DNA from: Euryarchaeota archaeon UBA561
Lineage (GTDB): Archaea; Thermoplasmatota; Poseidoniia; Poseidoniales; Poseidoniaceae
Assembly (NCBI GenBank): GCA_002502295.1
Contig: DANX01000057.1
Location: 1-9,423 of the forward strand
Reading direction: 5' to 3'
DNA: 9,423 nucleotides
Position numbers and translations under genes: made by a program. Position 1 is the stretch's first letter, and each line of letters begins with the position of its first letter. Under the pieces are notes generated by a model. That model saw only the letters and a program-made list of their open reading frames with translations, did not search any database and was not told the origin of the DNA. Below are positions 1-7,873 of the stretch, in pieces.

Positions 1-1
1 G

Positions 2-2860
2 GTGGTTGTTCCCTCTCGACTTGGTATGTCCCTCTTCATGTCTGCCTTCGAGGACTTGATGTCCATGAAGACCCGAGCATTCTTGGTCAAGGACATCGAT
101 CCGTCCATTCTCCAACGATTGCTCGGTACGCGGTCTCTGGCCACCGAATTATCCAGCGAACAACTCGGTACCTATTATGCTGACAAGGCCCCTTCGCCCA
201 CCAATGCGAAGGAATTGTTTCGTCTCATGAGCCACGGTGGTGGTCTCGATCGCGAGTTTAACAATCCGCTCTACAAAGAGAAGCTTGCGGAAGTTCCCCT
301 CGACACCGTTCGCGGGTGGGTCGAAGAGCTGTGCCATTCCGGTCAAATTACGAAACTTGATGGAACCGGTCAAGATGAACTCGACGGAAAATGGTTCACG
401 CCCTACATGGCTGAAATTCATGGCACCTTGGGGTGCCTTGCCGTTGCTGGTGGCAAAGACGTTGAAAACTTACTCCAGTTACACACGGCGGGTTTGACCT
501 ACAAAATAGCGACCTCCTTTGATGGAACCAAACCGGTCTCATGGGAAGAGCGTCCACTCGGGGATCCGCAGGAAGCACTTCGCGTCAAGGTCATTGAAAT
601 GCTGGGCTCTGAAGGACCGAAAACCTCGGTGGAAATGGTTGAACGACTCCCATTCCCTCAATCCCTCATCGAACGATCTCTTCATGAATTGGAAGGTCGG
701 AACGTCATATCTGTTGGATTCTTTATTCAAACCAACGACGCAGAATACATTCTGAAAATCGACGAACATCGACTGACCGGTGGAGAAGAAGAAGTGGTGG
801 AATACCGTTGGATTCAGAACATGGTCCTGGATAAATCATTCAAGCAATACGGGGACAGTTTCACGGCGTTCAACGAGCACGTTCTGTTCCAAAAACAACA
901 GGAGTTGTTGTACCGAGTTGATGAATTTGCCTTCAATGATTGGACCGACGTGCAACTTGATTCGGATGTGATCATGGGCAGACTGCTGCACAACCGCATT
1001 GGATACACTACAAAAAGGAATATTTCCATGTTGCTCGGATTGAAACCTGAACCATGGGTGGGTCCCATGGAACAGGAAATTTTAACGAAAATCCCTCCGG
1101 GTGAAAACGTTACACGTCAGGAAATCATGCAAGGCTATCCAAAGGGCGATGAACACAAATCACTCCACCGTGATTTGAAAAATGCCCTCAGTAATCTCGA
1201 ACGTCAGATGCTTGTCGTCAAGCAGTTTGAAGAGGTCGCTGGCCGTCGACGCCGTCTATCGTTGTTTCACCGTGTTGAGGGTGTCTATCCTCCACTGTCC
1301 TTTGAAGACGCATTGGAAGAGGTCGTTCGGCGGATGGGGCCTGTTAAAGCGAGCACCTTGCGTTTCTACGTCTCTCGCAGTTTTGAGGACTTGACCATCG
1401 CCTTGATGAACTTAGAGAACGAAGGCAGAATTGCGAAAGTCATGGCCCTTGTACCAGAACCAGAAGCCTTCTTCTGCGCACCGGATGAGGTTGATGAATT
1501 GCTGCGTCCCCGCCGCGAAGACAGATCTGTTCGCATTCTGACACAATCCGACCCCTATGTATCTCGCTTTATTTGGGAAGTTCGAAGCGTTCTTGACCGT
1601 GGGTGGTATCTTCCAATTTTCAAGGGCGTAGATCCCATTGGGAAGGTATTGATGTTCAAGGTGAACGATTATCTTGAGATCAAGGACTTGCATGTTCCAA
1701 CGGCCTACTTGGAGGAATTTTGCGAGGCGTTCGAAGTCTTGTTGGAAAACCATGCAGCACAGTTAGTGGATGTTTCCGTTCTTTCGAATTTCAACAGTGA
1801 ACCCATCACATCGGTCGATGCCACAACGCGGGCTGCCCTCGAACGAATTGGGTTCAAGGTGACGGGAGAACGAATGATCCGTGGTGCCGTCGTTGACCCT
1901 CAACCACGAGAGATCGCTGAGCGGGCACTTTTCCACAAACATCACCTTCACCAATCCACGCGCCACGAAAACGAAATTCTAGCCCTGAAACAAGTCGATG
2001 AGATCCGGGATGATTTTGCCCTCCGAGGGCGCAGTGAGCTTTACCGAGTCGACCTCAAGAGCATGGCGAGCGCCCATCGTCTTCACCAAGGAATAAATCT
2101 GCGAGGCCATCAGGTTTGGGCGTCATACGAACATTTCCAAGAAATCCTGGCCATACGAAACCAGCCTGCTGACGAAGAGCTTTGGGACATCGTCGAATTC
2201 TTTAGCAGTCATTCCGACCCGAACCTCTTCAAAGAGCGCCATGCACTTTCGCAGTCCGAATTTAGAAAGTTAGTGCAGCCATTGATTCGAACCGGTCATA
2301 TCGTTCAGGATTTCAGAGGTGGATTTCGCAGCGTGTTCGTCCCCGAAGACGTCGATCGGGCTGAATTGAGGAGAGAGTACATTCGGAAATTGGTTGAAAA
2401 GTTCCCCGTGATCACGTTGCGGCAACTTACTCAACTCGCAGGACCATCGTTCAAACCTGAGGAGCTCAAGGCGGTGTTGAACACCTTTGAGGACGATGAG
2501 ACGCTTATCAAGGGCTTTTTGATTGAGGATTTCCATCAGGTTTGCTGGGGACGAAAGGAACTGCTCAAGGAAGCGAAATCCATCCCATCAATTCGTGATT
2601 TTGTTCTGCCACCATCCGATCCCATCGCTCCGTACTTTGCTGACATCATGAAAGAACGGTTTGGATTTGGATCAGCATACCTTGTGTTCAGAAACGCTGA
2701 ACCTGTGGCGGCGTTCAAAGCCAACACACGAAACAAAATCATTGACGTAAAAGACTACGAGGGCTCTGAAAAAGCATGGCGCATCGTCAAAGAATTTGCT
2801 TGGGAGCACCAAATGCCCCTCCAGACAGATTTGCGAATCGGTGGGAAAAAATTGCAGTGA
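2..2860 (+). CDS. lhr: Lhr-type ATP-dependent DNA helicase, C-terminal part (5' end outside window)
   Basis: Lhr is a superfamily 2 3'-5' DNA helicase of DNA repair in bacteria and archaea. Only the region after the motor is in view, and the frame is open to the left edge, so the GTG at base 2 is not taken as a start. Residues 4-75 follow the Lhr pattern after the helicase core (PSxL...LxxxF, then DPSILQRLLG, then NAKELFRLM). Residues 188-245 form a winged helix (ALRVKVIEMLG...GPKTSVEMVERL). Residues 250-430 are an Lhr-CTD-like helical region. Residues 433-590 are a winged helix plus a beta module beginning SDPYVSRF, followed by a segment to about 635 that matches the usual Lhr C-terminus (EPI...LERIGFK). 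Beyond this, about 315 more residues carry a second winged helix (785-865) and beta module (872-945, SDPIAPYF). The TGA stop is at 2858-2860. Family recognition is by motif, not by search; the absence of motor motifs is due to the window edge. Confidence 0.8.
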   Translation: MVVPSRLGMSLFMSAFEDLMSMKTRAFLVKDIDPSILQRLLGTRSLATELSSEQLGTYYADKAPSPTNAKELFRLMSHGGGLDREFNNPLYKEKLAEVPLDTVRGWVEELCHSGQITKLDGTGQDELDGKWFTPYMAEIHGTLGCLAVAGGKDVENLLQLHTAGLTYKIATSFDGTKPVSWEERPLGDPQEALRVKVIEMLGSEGPKTSVEMVERLPFPQSLIERSLHELEGRNVISVGFFIQTNDAEYILKIDEHRLTGGEEEVVEYRWIQNMVLDKSFKQYGDSFTAFNEHVLFQKQQELLYRVDEFAFNDWTDVQLDSDVIMGRLLHNRIGYTTKRNISMLLGLKPEPWVGPMEQEILTKIPPGENVTRQEIMQGYPKGDEHKSLHRDLKNALSNLERQMLVVKQFEEVAGRRRRLSLFHRVEGVYPPLSFEDALEEVVRRMGPVKASTLRFYVSRSFEDLTIALMNLENEGRIAKVMALVPEPEAFFCAPDEVDELLRPRREDRSVRILTQSDPYVSRFIWEVRSVLDRGWYLPIFKGVDPIGKVLMFKVNDYLEIKDLHVPTAYLEEFCEAFEVLLENHAAQLVDVSVLSNFNSEPITSVDATTRAALERIGFKVTGERMIRGAVVDPQPREIAERALFHKHHLHQSTRHENEILALKQVDEIRDDFALRGRSELYRVDLKSMASAHRLHQGINLRGHQVWASYEHFQEILAIRNQPADEELWDIVEFFSSHSDPNLFKERHALSQSEFRKLVQPLIRTGHIVQDFRGGFRSVFVPEDVDRAELRREYIRKLVEKFPVITLRQLTQLAGPSFKPEELKAVLNTFEDDETLIKGFLIEDFHQVCWGRKELLKEAKSIPSIRDFVLPPSDPIAPYFADIMKERFGFGSAYLVFRNAEPVAAFKANTRNKIIDVKDYEGSEKAWRIVKEFAWEHQMPLQTDLRIGGKKLQ

Positions 2861-2907
2861 TCGAATCACCCGTTTCGTCGAGGAAAGGTTGACGGCTGAA
2901 TGCATGC

Positions 2908-2935
2908 AAATTACAGACCTCAAACAGTGTAATTT
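2908..2935. promoter_or_regulatory. 8-bp inverted repeat in the intergenic region (operator or terminator hairpin)
   Basis: AAATTACA at 2908-2915 and TGTAATTT at 2928-2935 are exact reverse complements separated by 12 bases. The element lies 47 bases after the helicase stop and about 50 bases upstream of the TATA-like box of the surface-protein gene. The TTACA-N12-TGTAA form suits a dimeric regulator site. The right arm runs into a short T run, so a terminator stem for the upstream gene is also possible. The function is inferred from symmetry and position only. Confidence 0.4.
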
Positions 2936-2982
2936 TGGAAGCCTTAGGGCGTTCTTTGTCGTCTAATCATTGGACCATGTTT

Positions 2983-2990
2983 TTGATATA
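2983..2990 (+). promoter_or_regulatory. TATA-like promoter element for the surface-protein gene
   Basis: TTGATATA, preceded by further T residues, is the best archaeal TATA-box candidate in the 140-base gap. Its centre lies about 26 bases before the ATG at 3013, the normal TATA-to-start-site distance in archaea. Transcription would therefore begin at or next to that ATG, giving a leaderless mRNA. This fits the lack of a Shine-Dalgarno sequence and favours ATG 3013 over GTG 3001. The sequence match is imperfect. Confidence 0.4.
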
Positions 2991-3012
2991 GGAACTCGGC
3001 GTGGATGCACGC

Positions 3013-6000
3013 ATGAACAGAGCCGTGCTCTTGGTTTCAATTTTCCTCATCAGCCTCTCTGCACCGATGTTCTCCACTGTCCATGCGGATGAACCAGACG
3101 ACATGGGCGTGCTTTACACAGCCATCAATCCGAGCAACAACAACACCTACCATCTGTTGTCCGCCTCATCATGGGAGGACGCTGCGTCCTTCGCCCGTTC
3201 GTTGGACGGCTTCCTTGTTACGGTTGATAACGAGGAAGAAAACGCTTGGCTCTTCGACACCTTTGCCTCGTGGGACAACCAGTCCCGCCATCTGTGGACC
3301 GGGTTGTCCGATGCCGATGAAGAAGGGTTCTATCGATGGCACGACGGCACGCCCTTCCTCCATCGGGATTGGGGTGAAGACCAACCCTCCGAAGGTGGGG
3401 ATGAACACTACGTTCACATTGCGAGCACCAACATGGGCAACATCATGCCTGGCACGTGGAACGACCTTGAAAACGACCCACAATACTTCCCCGTTTACGG
3501 CGTCGTGGAAATCGGTCCCGGTGCAGATTATGCCCTTCGATTTGACGGAGAGAGCGACCATGTCGTGATGGACCACGACGACGGCCTGGACATGACCAAC
3601 ATGACACAGCTCGAGGTTTCAGCCTGGGTACACCCCTATTCGCTTGAAGGAAATCAGTTCATTGTCATGAAAGGTGATTACGGCTGGGGTCTCTATTTAC
3701 ACGACGATCAGGTGGCTTTTTCCTCGGAATACAGTCTCTCGCAACATCCTGTTTCCAGCGGCACCGTTGAAGTTGACACGTGGACGCACGTCCAAGTCAA
3801 CGTCGTTGTGGGCCAAGGATTCACTTTCCACATCAACGGCATCGATGCCGGCTTCGTTGCCGACGAAGACGCCTCAATCCCTCTTGGTGACTTTGGTTCC
3901 AACGATTGCTATGAAACTGGATTGGATTGCGATGAATTGTACATCGCTCGGATGGGGGCTGGATGTGATTGCAATTACTTCGAGGGCGTAATGGACAACA
4001 TCACGGTTCGCGCCGGAACGGATGCGAATTCGCTTGAAGAGCGCATACATTTTGACTTTCCTGAAGGCGAAGGTGCTGAAACATGGGATGCTTCCGGTGA
4101 GCGGATGGCTTCCATTGAAGGCGCTGACTGGGTCATGCCAGACGGAAGCATCGTGGCTCAAGCCGTCGAGTTGGTCATCGGTGACAGCTACGAACTTGAG
4201 TTTGCGGCTGCGGGTGACACCCTCTTGTTCTTTGTTGAGGTGGAGGAATACACTCGGGAGCTGTACTGGTCTTCTTATTCCCTTAAATTCGGTGATTTCG
4301 AAGAAGCCACCGAATACACGCTCTATGCACAAGCCAATGAAATTCCTGACGAATGGAATCACGATACGGAGACCGTTGGAGAGTGGGGTTTTGTCTTTGA
4401 ATCGTGGTCATGGCCCGAGGTCGGTGTCCTTTGGTTTACGATGATCCTCCAGACGGATGTTGAGGAGTTGTTCATTGAACTTGAGGCCGACATAGCCGAT
4501 CCTCCTCCAACACTTGACGACATGACTGAACTCAAGGAAAGCATCCCTATCACCAACCAAGACGTCAACGGGAACTCGTTCAACAATGGAGATGTGAACA
4601 TGAATTACTACTACGTCAATGTCACACAACCGCTTGCCGACCTTCGCGTGAGAACCTACGGCGGTCAAGGCAACGTTGACATTGGTATTTCTTATTACAG
4701 CCCACCAACGCCTACATTTTGGTGGAGCGAGGGGCCATTTGAGGATGATATGGACGGTGATGGAAAGGACACTGGTGTCGAATTGGAAACGTGGTCGACA
4801 GGGCCCGGAAACGAAGAAGAAGTGCATCTTTTCGATCTTGAAGCAGGCCTCTATTACATCACGGCCTACAGTTTCAGAAATGCCAGAGAATTTACCATCG
4901 TGGCGGACTTTGTTTACCCACCGGAGAACGTTGACCCAGACGATGCCATCACCCTCACGCCCGGCATTGAGTACGGTTTATTGAGTGGATACGAAGGCCT
5001 CAATCAATACTTCAAAGTTGAAGTGCCGCAAGGGACTGAACGCCTTGTTGTTGACCTCAACGACGGGGCTGGAGACGCTTCCCTTTACATGCGCCTCGAC
5101 CAAGCACCCACCACGGCGACTTACGAACACCATTCTACATCGGAAGGTGCCAACGATCGCATTGCATTCAATGACCCAACTCCCGGCTGGTGGTACATCC
5201 TGCTGACCTCGGAATCAGCCTTTACAGGCGTGAACATTGTCGCTGAATTTGCCGATCGATACGTGTGGGATTACGACGGGACACCCATCCAGCTTTACAA
5301 CGATGAACCGCTTGACGGAATCAGTGTGTCCAAAGGTGGAGAAATTTCGTTCTTCGCTGATCTCGAGATGCCCGGCGATATGTTTTGGCTTGAGACCTAC
5401 GGTGGATCCGGCGACATCGTCGTCTACATTGAAGGTCGGCAGTATGAACTTGAATTTCAAAACGGCGAAGGCCGGCCTGGACCCGGAGCTGGTGTCGAGA
5501 CCGTCCCGAACGATGTTGACATCATGAGCGGGAAGGAGGGGACAAACCACAAGATGAGCGTCGAACTTCCACTTAACGGTCAAATGGACATCACCATGAC
5601 CGGCATCACCGATGCCGAGGAAATCTCCATTGTCGTTCGCTGGGATGAAAGTGAATTCCGTGTTGAGCCGGTGGATCCGATTGCACCTGCCGAGCCTGAG
5701 GCCGTTGAATCTTGCACCGATGTGGCCACTGAAATGTTTGAAGACGCAGACATCAATGGTGATGGACTTTTGGACGAACGCGAAACCAAGTCAGCCGAGA
5801 TTCCAAACGACGAACTAAAGCTGGTTGACACCAATGGAGACGGGTTGCTTGAATACCGAGAAGCGCTCCAATTCCTGTGCACGTGCGACAACGAACTCAT
5901 GTTGGTGTTTGATGCCTTTGCGCTCGGGCGGGACGAAGTTTCGATCGACGCGCTTGAGGACCACCCTTGGTCCAACAATTATGACTTCGACTCCATCAAC

Positions 6001-6594
6001 ATCAACGAAGATGAATTCATTGACGAGCAAGAAATAGAATTGTTGGTTGTCCTTTGTGAGACAACGTATGATGCCTTTGACGGTGACGGTGATGGTGTCC
6101 CCGATGTCGATGATGCCTTCCCAGAAGATCCAACGGAAACCAAAGATACCGACGGCGATGGTGTTGGTGATAACGCCGACATCGTTGCCAGCGTTTCCAA
6201 CGACATCATCTACGCCTCCGCCGGTGTGATGGTTCTCATCCTTGCCGGTCTCTTGCTTGGCTTCCTTCGGACAAGTCGCAGATCCGAACAAGAAGAGGCC
6301 GTGTGGGGCGGCGAGGACCGAATGTCAGAGGCCATGTTTGGACAATCTTCTGAGATGTCTGAATACGACAAAGAACAGGTTGCCTTGCCAATCACGTCAG
6401 ATTTCACGGAGTCTCAAGAATTTCTTGGTTCAAACATTCAAGTACCATTCTCGGCTGAAATCAGCAAGCCACAACCTCCAAGCGAACTGATGGGCATGGT
6501 TCTGGACGGCATTGAGACCATTGAATTCCCTACTGGAAGCGGGGAAGTGTGGGTCAGAGCATCGCCAGATGACCTTTGGTCGCCGAAGGAATGA
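3013..6594 (+). CDS. Large secreted, membrane-anchored surface protein: lectin-like, LamG-like, PPC-like, EF-hand and TSP3 domains
   Basis: Probable cell-surface adhesin or glycan-binding protein of 1193 residues. From ATG 3013 there is a signal peptide (1-25; MNR, a hydrophobic stretch, then VHA before DE). A C-type-lectin-like fold spans about 35-168, with WTGLSD, QPS at 124-126 and WND at 149-151, but no cysteines. A LamG-like jelly roll spans about 172-338, with four clustered cysteines (299, 306, 318, 320). A beta-rich stretch follows, then three PPC-like domains (about 505-633, 646-746, 758-877). EF-hand loops lie at 913-924 and 939-950 (both near perfect) and 996-1007 (degenerate). TSP3-type DxDxDG repeats occupy 1023-1056. 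One transmembrane helix (1065-1085) precedes RTSRR and a tail of about 108 residues, placed inside by the positive-inside rule. GTG 3001 is an alternative start. There is no catalytic motif I recognise. Ligand and function are inferred; the domain calls come from sequence patterns. Confidence 0.85.
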   Translation: MNRAVLLVSIFLISLSAPMFSTVHADEPDDMGVLYTAINPSNNNTYHLLSASSWEDAASFARSLDGFLVTVDNEEENAWLFDTFASWDNQSRHLWTGLSDADEEGFYRWHDGTPFLHRDWGEDQPSEGGDEHYVHIASTNMGNIMPGTWNDLENDPQYFPVYGVVEIGPGADYALRFDGESDHVVMDHDDGLDMTNMTQLEVSAWVHPYSLEGNQFIVMKGDYGWGLYLHDDQVAFSSEYSLSQHPVSSGTVEVDTWTHVQVNVVVGQGFTFHINGIDAGFVADEDASIPLGDFGSNDCYETGLDCDELYIARMGAGCDCNYFEGVMDNITVRAGTDANSLEERIHFDFPEGEGAETWDASGERMASIEGADWVMPDGSIVAQAVELVIGDSYELEFAAAGDTLLFFVEVEEYTRELYWSSYSLKFGDFEEATEYTLYAQANEIPDEWNHDTETVGEWGFVFESWSWPEVGVLWFTMILQTDVEELFIELEADIADPPPTLDDMTELKESIPITNQDVNGNSFNNGDVNMNYYYVNVTQPLADLRVRTYGGQGNVDIGISYYSPPTPTFWWSEGPFEDDMDGDGKDTGVELETWSTGPGNEEEVHLFDLEAGLYYITAYSFRNAREFTIVADFVYPPENVDPDDAITLTPGIEYGLLSGYEGLNQYFKVEVPQGTERLVVDLNDGAGDASLYMRLDQAPTTATYEHHSTSEGANDRIAFNDPTPGWWYILLTSESAFTGVNIVAEFADRYVWDYDGTPIQLYNDEPLDGISVSKGGEISFFADLEMPGDMFWLETYGGSGDIVVYIEGRQYELEFQNGEGRPGPGAGVETVPNDVDIMSGKEGTNHKMSVELPLNGQMDITMTGITDAEEISIVVRWDESEFRVEPVDPIAPAEPEAVESCTDVATEMFEDADINGDGLLDERETKSAEIPNDELKLVDTNGDGLLEYREALQFLCTCDNELMLVFDAFALGRDEVSIDALEDHPWSNNYDFDSININEDEFIDEQEIELLVVLCETTYDAFDGDGDGVPDVDDAFPEDPTETKDTDGDGVGDNADIVASVSNDIIYASAGVMVLILAGLLLGFLRTSRRSEQEEAVWGGEDRMSEAMFGQSSEMSEYDKEQVALPITSDFTESQEFLGSNIQVPFSAEISKPQPPSELMGMVLDGIETIEFPTGSGEVWVRASPDDLWSPKE

Positions 6595-6610
6595 GTTCAG
6601 AAGAACTCAT
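6591..6610 (+). terminator. Perfect 8-bp hairpin across the surface-protein stop codon
   Basis: ATGAGTTC (6591-6598) and GAACTCAT (6603-6610) pair perfectly around an AGAA loop. The left arm contains the TGA stop. No T run follows, so it does not resemble a standard intrinsic terminator. It sits 24 bases before tRNA-Arg, so it could be an mRNA 3' stabiliser or a processing boundary between the mRNA and the tRNA. The pairing is seen directly; the role is a guess. Confidence 0.4.
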
Positions 6611-6634
6611 ACCCTCCGGCCCAGAGGAGCGATT

Positions 6635-6706
6635 GCCTCTGTAGTGTAGTGGATATCACCCCGGCCTCCGGAGCCAGGAACCCGCGTTCGAATCGCGGCA
6701 GGGGCG
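6635..6706 (+). tRNA. tRNA-Arg (anticodon CCG)
   Basis: A 72-base cloverleaf. The acceptor stem GCCTCTG (6635-6641) pairs with CAGGGGC (6699-6705), including one G-U pair, and the discriminator base is G. The D arm has a 3-bp stem (GTG/CAC) and a GG-containing loop. The anticodon loop CTCCGGA (6666-6672) places T at position 33 and CCG as anticodon, reading the Arg codon CGG. The T arm is perfect (CCGCG/CGCGG, loop TTCGAAT). CCA is not encoded and there is no intron. The anticodon stem CCGGC/GCCAG has one C-A mismatch at pair 28-42. No clear TATA box precedes it, so processing from the upstream transcript is possible. Confidence 0.93.
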
Positions 6707-6707
6707 C

Positions 6708-7838
6708 TCAATTTGATACGAATCCGTCCCACCGGCGCATGTACTGTATGAAGGTTTGATTCAGAGCAGCCTCTTCCAACCACTGTTCACTAAACGGCGG
6801 GAGAGCTGGTTCTTCTGCTCCATCTTGAAGAAAAATTGGCCAGTCTGGATGCGCAATTCCTGCACGCGCAACGCCGATGAACTCAGCACCTTGATCAACG
6901 CCTTTGCTCGCGTCGTCTTTGGTCCAGATGCCTCCGGTGGTCATCAATGGGAGCGTCGCTGGCATGAGTTCTCGAAAAACGCTGGTGTAATGTTGTTGCT
7001 GGCCATGGTAAAGCCCGGTTTTCTCAATGTCCCAACACGACACATGAATGAAATCCAGTTCCATTGAACAACACAACTGCAGGGTTTCCAAAGCGTCCTC
7101 AAGATTCATCCCACACGAATCAAGTTCGGGTGAAAGACGGACGCCAACGATGAAATTTGCAGAAGTGCAACGCCGTACTTCTCGCACAATGGATTCAAGA
7201 AACCTGGTTCGTTTTTTCTGATTGCCCCCCCAGTCATCAGTGCGTCGGTTTGTTCCAGCTCCGAGAAATTGAGCGATGAGGTATCCGTGTGCTCCATGGA
7301 GTTCAACCCCATGGAAACCGGCTTCTTCGCACCGCTTTGCAGCGGATCCAAACGCTTCGATGACTTCGTGTATCTCCTTTTGGTCCATGGCTCTGGCATT
7401 GCCTTGTCCTCGGCCCAATGGATTCATTGAGGCGGATTTCGGTTGATTCCCCGTAATGGATTCCGGAGCACGCATGCCGCCATGGAACAGTTGGGCGAGT
7501 CCGATGGCGCCATGACACCGAATGGATGTCGCGAGTCTGGTTAATCCCTCCACGTGATGATCCGACCAGGTTCCAAATTCTCCTTCCCAACCCTGTCCAT
7601 CTTCCAGCACATGCGTTGCGGCAGTTGTGACGATACCAAATCCGCCTTTGCTCCTCGCCTCCAGCCAGCGTATTTCATCGTCAGACACGCGCCCGTCTGG
7701 GTGGCTTTGCTTGTTGGTCATCGCCGCCAACACAACGCGATTGGTGGTCGTTAATCCACCCCGAGTGAAGGTGTAGGGCTCCAATGCGGGGTGCATGGTT
7801 TCGGCCATCGCTTGTACATCATGAGGCTTTCTCACCAT
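6708..7838 (-). CDS. Old Yellow Enzyme family NADH:flavin oxidoreductase
   Basis: FMN-dependent cytosolic oxidoreductase of the Oxidored_FMN family, which typically reduces activated C=C bonds with NAD(P)H. From ATG 7838 it has 376 residues, the usual length of a single-domain enzyme. Visible family motifs are the N-terminal NRVVLAAMTN strand (33-42), QLFHGG (116-121, FMN-binding Gln and the equivalent of QLWHAG), the signature HGAHGYL with two substrate-binding histidines (181 and 184) and Tyr186, GTNRRTDDWGG (195-205), VRLSPE (233-238), TGG (301-303) and GVARA (322-326) for FMN phosphate binding. No Fe-S cysteine cluster or second flavin domain is present, so it is not a full-length dienoyl-CoA reductase type. 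ATG 7838 has a GAGGG just upstream; ATG 7808 and 7796 are alternatives. The frame is open further upstream but crosses the tRNA-Gly antisense strand. The substrate is unknown. Confidence 0.9.
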   Translation of the reverse strand: MVRKPHDVQAMAETMHPALEPYTFTRGGLTTTNRVVLAAMTNKQSHPDGRVSDDEIRWLEARSKGGFGIVTTAATHVLEDGQGWEGEFGTWSDHHVEGLTRLATSIRCHGAIGLAQLFHGGMRAPESITGNQPKSASMNPLGRGQGNARAMDQKEIHEVIEAFGSAAKRCEEAGFHGVELHGAHGYLIAQFLGAGTNRRTDDWGGNQKKRTRFLESIVREVRRCTSANFIVGVRLSPELDSCGMNLEDALETLQLCCSMELDFIHVSCWDIEKTGLYHGQQQHYTSVFRELMPATLPLMTTGGIWTKDDASKGVDQGAEFIGVARAGIAHPDWPIFLQDGAEEPALPPFSEQWLEEAALNQTFIQYMRRWDGFVSN

Positions 7839-7873
7839 AGCCCTCTTGAATCCAGTCCCCCTGCCACAGCCAC

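Noticed and set aside
2901..2908. TGCATGCA palindrome and neighbouring ATGCAAAT octamer
   Set aside because: Short self-complementary 8-mers are expected by chance, and the octamer is a eukaryotic motif with no relevance here. The longer inverted repeat next to it is the better signal.
3169..6407. Long open frames antisense to, or in other frames of, the surface-protein gene
   Set aside because: They have low-complexity or unrecognisable composition and arise from biased codon use in the real gene, which shows clear domains throughout.
6268..6594. Surface protein as a PGF-CTERM archaeosortase substrate
   Set aside because: The membrane helix is followed by about 108 residues, whereas sorting signals end a few residues after the helix. 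No PGF-like tripeptide precedes it.
6756..7067. Plus-strand open frame within the flavin oxidoreductase
   Set aside because: It is antisense to conserved parts of the enzyme (TGG and GVARA regions) and shows no recognisable features.
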